From Balaenoptera acutorostrata (Eukaryota > Chordata > Mammalia > Artiodactyla > Balaenopteridae), in contig NC_080081.1 in the NCBI RefSeq assembly GCF_949987535.1, forward strand, positions 65,555,603 through 65,619,602: a DNA stretch of 64,000 nt. The letters run 5' to 3'. Below, piece after piece: positions 58,701-64,000 of the stretch. The stretch's first letter is position 1; every line of letters begins with the position of its first letter. A program made the position numbers and the translations under genes. The notes under the pieces are model-generated. The model saw only the letters and a program-made list of their open reading frames with translations, was not told where the DNA came from and searched no databases.

Positions 58701-61665
58701 GCCGAGGAGAGTTAAAAAAAATTATCTGGCACCCAGCTAATTATGAGATAATTGGGTTACACGCAGTCATATGTGCACGTTAATTAGCATGTACATACAC
58801 GCACATGCATATACAATATCACTATTCAGATTTTCTAGAAGATGGACTTGTAGGAACAAGTAACATTCAACTCTTAACACATTTAATGTGTTAATATTAG
58901 TACTTCTTGGGTGGCAGGTTTTTTTTTTTTTTTTTAAGGAAGTGAAACATTTCAGGTTAGTTCAGTCACATTTAACAGAAATCAAGTGTTAAAAAAAACA
59001 AAAAATCCTGCAGTCTTCCCTGTCTTTACCCTTATCTGGCAGATAAATGTTTAGGGTACACTTTGGTGGTAGCACCAGCATCCGCGGGAGCAGCTCTCCT
59101 GGTTGACCGGCGCTTCACCAACACACGTGAACACATGCTCTCCATGCCCTCCGTGAAATACTCTTCCTGGTTGAATGCTTCTCTGGCTGCTTATGCTACC
59201 CTCTAGTACACCAGCTTAGTTGTGTTTTTCTTGGAACTCATTTGTGTTTTTTCAGACATGTTTGTGCAGTTGTACTGCTTTCCCAATTAATAAAAAATTA
59301 ATTAAATGTTAAATGAATCCATTAAATATGAACGTGAAATAATTATCTTTAGGAAAACTAAGTTGAATACTTTGGAAAGACTTAAATTGCTGATAAATTA
59401 GGTGTGGGTCAGACCCTATAAAAAATTAGGGGGACAGCATGAAGAATTCTGTAGTTGGATTGCTGCGTGCAGTGGTTGGGTAGATTCCTGTACATTAAAG
59501 AAATCAACGTTGTAAATCTTCAATGACAATGCATTGTGAGTTTATAAGAAAGACTGGACCTTGTCTCAGAGGAAAGATTTTACCTTATCTCAAGCACATG
59601 TACATGTATTTAAGTTTAATGTTTAAGGCCTGTATATCAAGTTTTAAAAATTCTGTACTTTAACTTTCCCTTTTTTAAAATTAGTTGGCCAGCTAGGGTT
59701 TTGATCTGGTTTGGATTGTATTGGGTAACAAATGTTTTTTAACCTAATGGTCAGTGGCATTAAAAACTTCGACCACCAGAAGCCACATTTGTTTGGGATA
59801 TGTCTTGTTTCTCTTCATTACCTTGTGTTGGAATGATAGATTATCTCAAGAACATGCTGGGAAAGTCTGAAATGCAAATAAAAGGCATAGGCATAGTAAG
59901 AAGTTCAAAGAGACTAGAAGGGTTATTGCCAATGCCTTCAAGTAAAACCGGGGAAATGGCCCTAACAGTGGTGCAGCTGCTGAGTGACTGAGGCGGTGAG
60001 TGGGTGAGCGTGTGCGGTGTGCACTGGCGGGTGGGGTGTTCACATTCATCCCTTACTCACCCTGCACAGAATTGCCTCTACACTGGGACCTTGAACTCTG
60101 TATCAGTTTTATGGTAGTGTGAGTGAGGTGCAGAAGATTTTGCTTATGAAGTAGATGAGATTGGTAGTGCGGTTTTGGGCTTTGTTTTGCATTTGGGACC
60201 ATCTTTACTTCTGTCAGCTAAAAAGGATAGATTGTTAATCTACTCACAAATCCTGGAAAAGCCTTAAAATGTGTGGTAGCCAAAGATGTGGAGTGTTAGG
60301 GGCTATGTAAATCATGCCTGCTAGATAGAATGCTCTGTGTTGGGATGAAATTAAAACAACAGTTCCCCGCCGCCCCCCCCCCCCCCCGCAATTCAAATGA
60401 TTTTGTGTAGAAAAACATGAGCATTAAAAAAGCTCTATTAGCAGTTGAAGGTAAGTATCTCTCCATTGGTGTTTGAAATAATCTTTTATATTGCTTGTGT
60501 GGATTTTATTCTCTTATATTTATAACATGTGCATTGGTTATGCATCTTCCCCCATCCTCCACATTTAATCCCTAAGGGATCTGTATTAATGAGTTTTATG
60601 CTTTGAACTTAAAAATTGTTTCTTGTCCTCAAAAGTGAGACTGGGGAGAAAGAGGAGGAAGGCTTTTCAAATTTCCTTTGAAAGCTTTTATTTATCTCAT
60701 ATACCTATTCCTTTTGAAAATTTCTCTGTGTACAGCAGCCTTAGGTTTTTGCACATGACCAATTTAAATGCCAGAGAGTATGTGCAGATTCCCTGTCCCT
60801 CGGTTGTTCATGTCCCCGTTCCTTTGCCCAGATTCATCTTCAGAGAGTTAGGGAGAGGAAGCATAACCTGCCTACACTTAAGGCATAGGTTGGTTATTTA
60901 ATTTGCACTTAGTTAAAAAAAATTTTTGGAAGAAACTGTATTTAATTTGTTCCTGCCATGATGGAACTAAAAATTAACTAAAAAGAAAACCAGAATGCCT
61001 GTGTTTTTGCAAAGGTCTGTGTGAACTTTTCTGTGTGCTCTGAAAGCTATGTGTGTGTGTATATGTATATATATACATATATATATATAATTTCATTATT
61101 AGTAATAATATATGTACCTCTGTAGGGTTCTAATTACCTTACTTTTTAATCTCTAATATTTGAAAATGTAGTTAGATCTTCTACTGGTACTAATTTTAGA
61201 TTACATAACAGGTCTGAACTGAGGATCTTTGGTGATACTTCTATTTCAAAGTATTTTTCAAATGAAGATATTAATGATTAAGCTGTACTTGTACAAAGAT
61301 ATGCCTGGTTATTGCTCTGTATAGCAAAGCAAAGATGTTATTCTTAACATTTTTGAAAACATGTGCCAAAAAGTAACAGTCTGACAAAAAAGCCATTCAG
61401 CCACTGAGAATTTTAATGGTAATTTCAAAATCATATTTTAGTGAAGTGTCAATGTTTAGTGTGTTGGGCAGTTCAGAAGAGTGATTTGTTCAGATTTGCT
61501 AGGAGACTTGATGAGAACTAATTTGACTTTAAATTTGTATTTATAATTTTTAAAACATAATCATAAAAGAAAACTTGAAAAATAGGGAAAAGAGCCATAT
61601 TTCGTTAATGAAAGAAAACAATGTTTTAGCAGTGTTCCCCTTTTCTTTTGTATTCAGTATCTTTT
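55701..61665. other. Intron 1, about 6 kb without recognised interspersed repeats
   Basis: Only simple repeats are seen: a T run (about 58920-58936), C15 (60373-60387) and a (TG)n(TA)n block (61051-61089). No exon, RNA gene or assignable transposon. Confidence 0.45.
61051..61089. repeat. (TG)n(TA)n compound microsatellite
   Basis: GTGTGTGTGT then ATATGTATATATATACATAT and further TA steps; the TA part is self-complementary. Confidence 0.9.
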
Positions 61666-61680
61666 AAAAATCACTGCTTA

Positions 61681-61985
61681 GGGGCTTCCCTGGTGGCGCA
61701 GTGGTTGGGAATCTGCCTGCCAATGCAGGGGACACGGGTTCAAGCCCTGGTCTGGGAAGATCCCACATGCTGCGGAGCAGCTGGGCCCGTGAGCCACAAG
61801 TACTGAGCCTGCGCGTTTGGAGCCTGTGCTCTGCAACAAGAGAGGCCGCGACAGTGAGAGGCCCGCGCACCGTGATGAAGGGTGGCCCCCACTCGCCGCA
61901 ACTAGAGAAAGCCCTCGCACAGAAACGAAGACCCAACACAGCCATAAATAAATAAATAAATAAATAAAGTGTAACCAAAAAAAAA
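61681..61985 (+). mobile_element. CHRS-type SINE with intact duplication
   Basis: Same subfamily as the copy at 26220: GGGGCTTCCCTGGTGGCGCA, GCTGGGCCCGTGAGCCAC, AAGACCCAACACAGCC, then an (AAAT)n tail. Flanked by 15-bp AAAAATCACTGCTTA (61666-61680 and 61986-62000). Confidence 0.95.
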
Positions 61986-62123
61986 AAAAATCACTGCTTA
62001 ATGCTATGTATAAACTTGCCAACTTGCTTTTGATTAATAAAGTAAGTTTAATCAGGGAATAATGTAAAATACGATCATTGGCAGCATAACTGGAAGTGAC
62101 TCGAGCAGATAAAAATTAGCTTT

Positions 62124-62460
62124 TAAAAAAAATCTTTTACTCCCAGTACTGTTTTTTTAAAAAATATTTTTATGTATCTTATTTATTTATTTATTTATTT
62201 ATTTATTGCTTGCTTGCTTGTTGGGTCTTAGTTGCGACACACGGGATCTTTGTTGTGACACATGGGATCTTTGTTGTGGTGCATGGGCTTCTCTCAAGTT
62301 GTGGTGCGCGGGCTCCAGAGCGCGTGGGCTCTCTCACTGAGGCGCGCGGCCTTAGTTGCCCCGCGGCATGTGGGATCTTAGTTCCCCGACCAGGGACCAA
62401 CCCGCATCCCCTGCATTAGAAGGTGGATTCTTTACCACTGGACCACCAGGAAAGCCCCCT
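62124..62460 (-). mobile_element. CHR-type SINE with extra 3' sequence
   Basis: Antisense CHR SINE: right end CCACTGGACCACCAGGAAAGCCCC, (ATTT)n tail complement at about 62180-62207. A 13-bp duplication AAAAATTAGCTTT (62111-62123 and 62461-62473) encloses the SINE plus about 56 bp of non-SINE sequence beyond its tail (62124-62179), suggesting a 3' transduction. Confidence 0.88.
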
Positions 62461-62473
62461 AAAAATTAGCTTT

Positions 62474-63299
62474 AAATCAAAAGCTAAATTCCTCCTTTTA
62501 TATTATCTCTTGTCATCGTTTAGAGAAAAGAAACATACCTTACCTTAGGAATTCTCTCTTAATATCTCCTGAAGACTGGGCTTTAACAAACAAATTTACC
62601 AGCTGTCATCTGGTGAAGGGGGAAGATGAATGCAGAGAAGGAAGACAGGGGATTGAGCTGTGACCCATGCCTGCGGGATAATTTTATACCTAGACTAGAC
62701 CCACCTCAGGCTCATGCTTACAAACACCATTACCCTGCAGGCATTGATCTCAGCTTTTCTGTTTTTCTCTTTTCAGCTTTTATTTGTAGTAGATTTCTTC
62801 ATGAAAGACCACTGTTGATTGGTTGTTAATCATCTAAACATTGGTTGTCATGATGACTAGGAAGTCTAAATAAAAATCTATTAGCTTCAATTTGGACAGA
62901 AATGTGAATGCACAGTTTGGTGGATTGCCTTTAAATCATCACTGGTGATACGTGAATCGAGTTAGAGTTCCGCCTATGACGAGCACCTTAGGAGTAAATT
63001 AGACAGTTTGAAAGCCCCGTTAACTCTTTCAGAGCACTAGGCTACTATTTACTTCACCCAAACAATGATTTACTAAGTTTAGCATACCCAGACAGTAATT
63101 TGCAAAGTAATACCTTGAAGATGCTAGAAAGAATTAATGAAGCTTCTGAAGTACCTTGCACTTTCTTGGAGAATCTAATTTCAGCATTTACAATGGTTAT
63201 ACTTGAGAAAAAGATCTTTAAATTGAGTGCCTGTTGCAGGAATTGCTACTAAACGTATTCTACCATCTTTAGGTTTTTAATCCTATCCTGCCCTATTCC
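62474..63299. other. Intron 1, no feature recognised
   Basis: No gene or assignable repeat seen. Confidence 0.45.
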
Positions 63300-64000
63300 T
63301 GTCCTTGTTTTGCATACTCTTTTTTCTTCTTTCCTGTGAGTATCCCCCAAGGTACAGTCCTGTACCTCATGCTGTTTCTTGGTGGTCTCCTCTCTTCTCA
63401 CTGGCTTCAGCTGCCTTGATTCAAAGACATGGGTTTCTGGACACCGTTTAGCTCTTGCTGTCTTGTTCTTCATCTCCCACGCGACATCTTCGCATCTTTT
63501 TTTTGCTGAGCTTTAGTGTCATTTGTCAACCAGCTGGTGACCAAATGGCCTTAAACTTAACTTATTTTCCTCCCTAAAACTGGTTTCCCCTCCTGACAAA
63601 TTTATTTTTTGAGTAGCACCTACCACTCTTCTTTCAGTAGTCTTGTCCTGGAACTGTGGAGAAAACTCCTCCCATCAACTGCAGCCCCCACAGTGGAGTG
63701 GCAAGTGCAGGCTCCCTTGGAGTTTCTCCTCCCTCCCTCCCCTGTGGTCCTTACCATCTCCTACCTGGATCACTACACTGGTCTTGTTGCCTCCAGTTTC
63801 CTCCTCCTTCACTCTCCTCTGGGTGAGCTGAGACATCAAATTCCTTGACATGTCACTTTAATTATATCATTCATCCCTTCAAGCACCTTCACACACTCTC
63901 TATTGGCATTCAAGGTGACCCACCATCTTTCCAACTTCCTTTCCTATGCTTCCTATGAAGGGGGAAGCAGCTCCCCCTTCCATGCTCTAGGGCGTTCTCC
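63300..64000 (+). mobile_element. L2 LINE fragments to window end
   Basis: Pyrimidine-rich sense text with L2-like landmarks: CCAAGGTACAGTCCTGTACC, CTACCTGGATCACTACACTGG, TCATCCCTTCAAGCACCTTCAC and TCTATTGGCATTCAAGG. Diverged, with boundaries uncertain. Confidence 0.5.

Larger units (their letters stand above)
13666..64000 (+). other. FOXO1: FOXO1 intron 1 (5' part, runs off the window)
   Basis: No second FOXO1 exon is present. Nothing resembling the NSIRHNLSLH recognition helix follows the donor, so the intron is at least 50 kb, consistent with the very large first intron of FOXO1 in other mammals. It is filled with ancient repeats, younger CHR SINEs and L1 fragments. In human this intron is where PAX3/PAX7-FOXO1 rearrangements break (established knowledge). 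Confidence 0.93.

Noticed and set aside
1..64000. CRISPR array, phage, operon or other prokaryotic system
   Set aside because: No spaced direct-repeat array and no prokaryotic-type coding density; the sequence is mammalian throughout.

Overview
This is mammalian nuclear DNA, most likely from a cetacean (whale or dolphin), with hippopotamus as the alternative. The evidence is ten tRNA-derived SINEs of the CHR type, in long CHR-2/CHRS-like and short CHR-1-like forms, several with intact 12-16 bp target-site duplications. I recognised no primate Alu, rodent B1/B2, carnivore SINE, pig PRE or ruminant Bov-tA/BovB. Ancient mammalian repeats (MIR, L2, L1M, MLT1, MER20, Tigger1) fill the background.

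The window holds one protein-coding gene that I can support: FOXO1 (FKHR), on the + strand. Positions 1-12590 are the 5' intergenic flank. A CpG island (about 11520-14630) covers a TATA-less promoter with a reversed CCAAT box, GC boxes, an upstream (TG)n tract and a perfect forkhead element (GTAAACA at 12171). The 5' UTR carries a five-codon upstream ORF and a G-run block five bases before the start codon. Exon 1 encodes residues 1-217: the AKT site at Thr24, long Ala and Pro/Ala tracts, and the first half of the forkhead domain. It ends at a strong GT donor at 13666. Everything from 13666 to 64000 is the 5' part of the very long intron 1. Exon 2, with the recognition helix, NLS and transactivation domain, lies beyond the window.

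Intron 1 is a mosaic of old repeats plus younger SINE/L1 insertions. Notable structures are an L1-in-L1 nest with a SINE inside it (35885-37740), a Tigger1-derived element next to a MER20 (31553-32282), and a close inverted pair of CHR SINEs (61681-62460), one with a candidate 3' transduction. Six poly(C) tracts of 10-20 bases all have C on the sense strand. There is no second coding gene, RNA gene, CRISPR array or other system visible. Nearly all other long ORFs are shadows of the CpG island or lie inside repeats.
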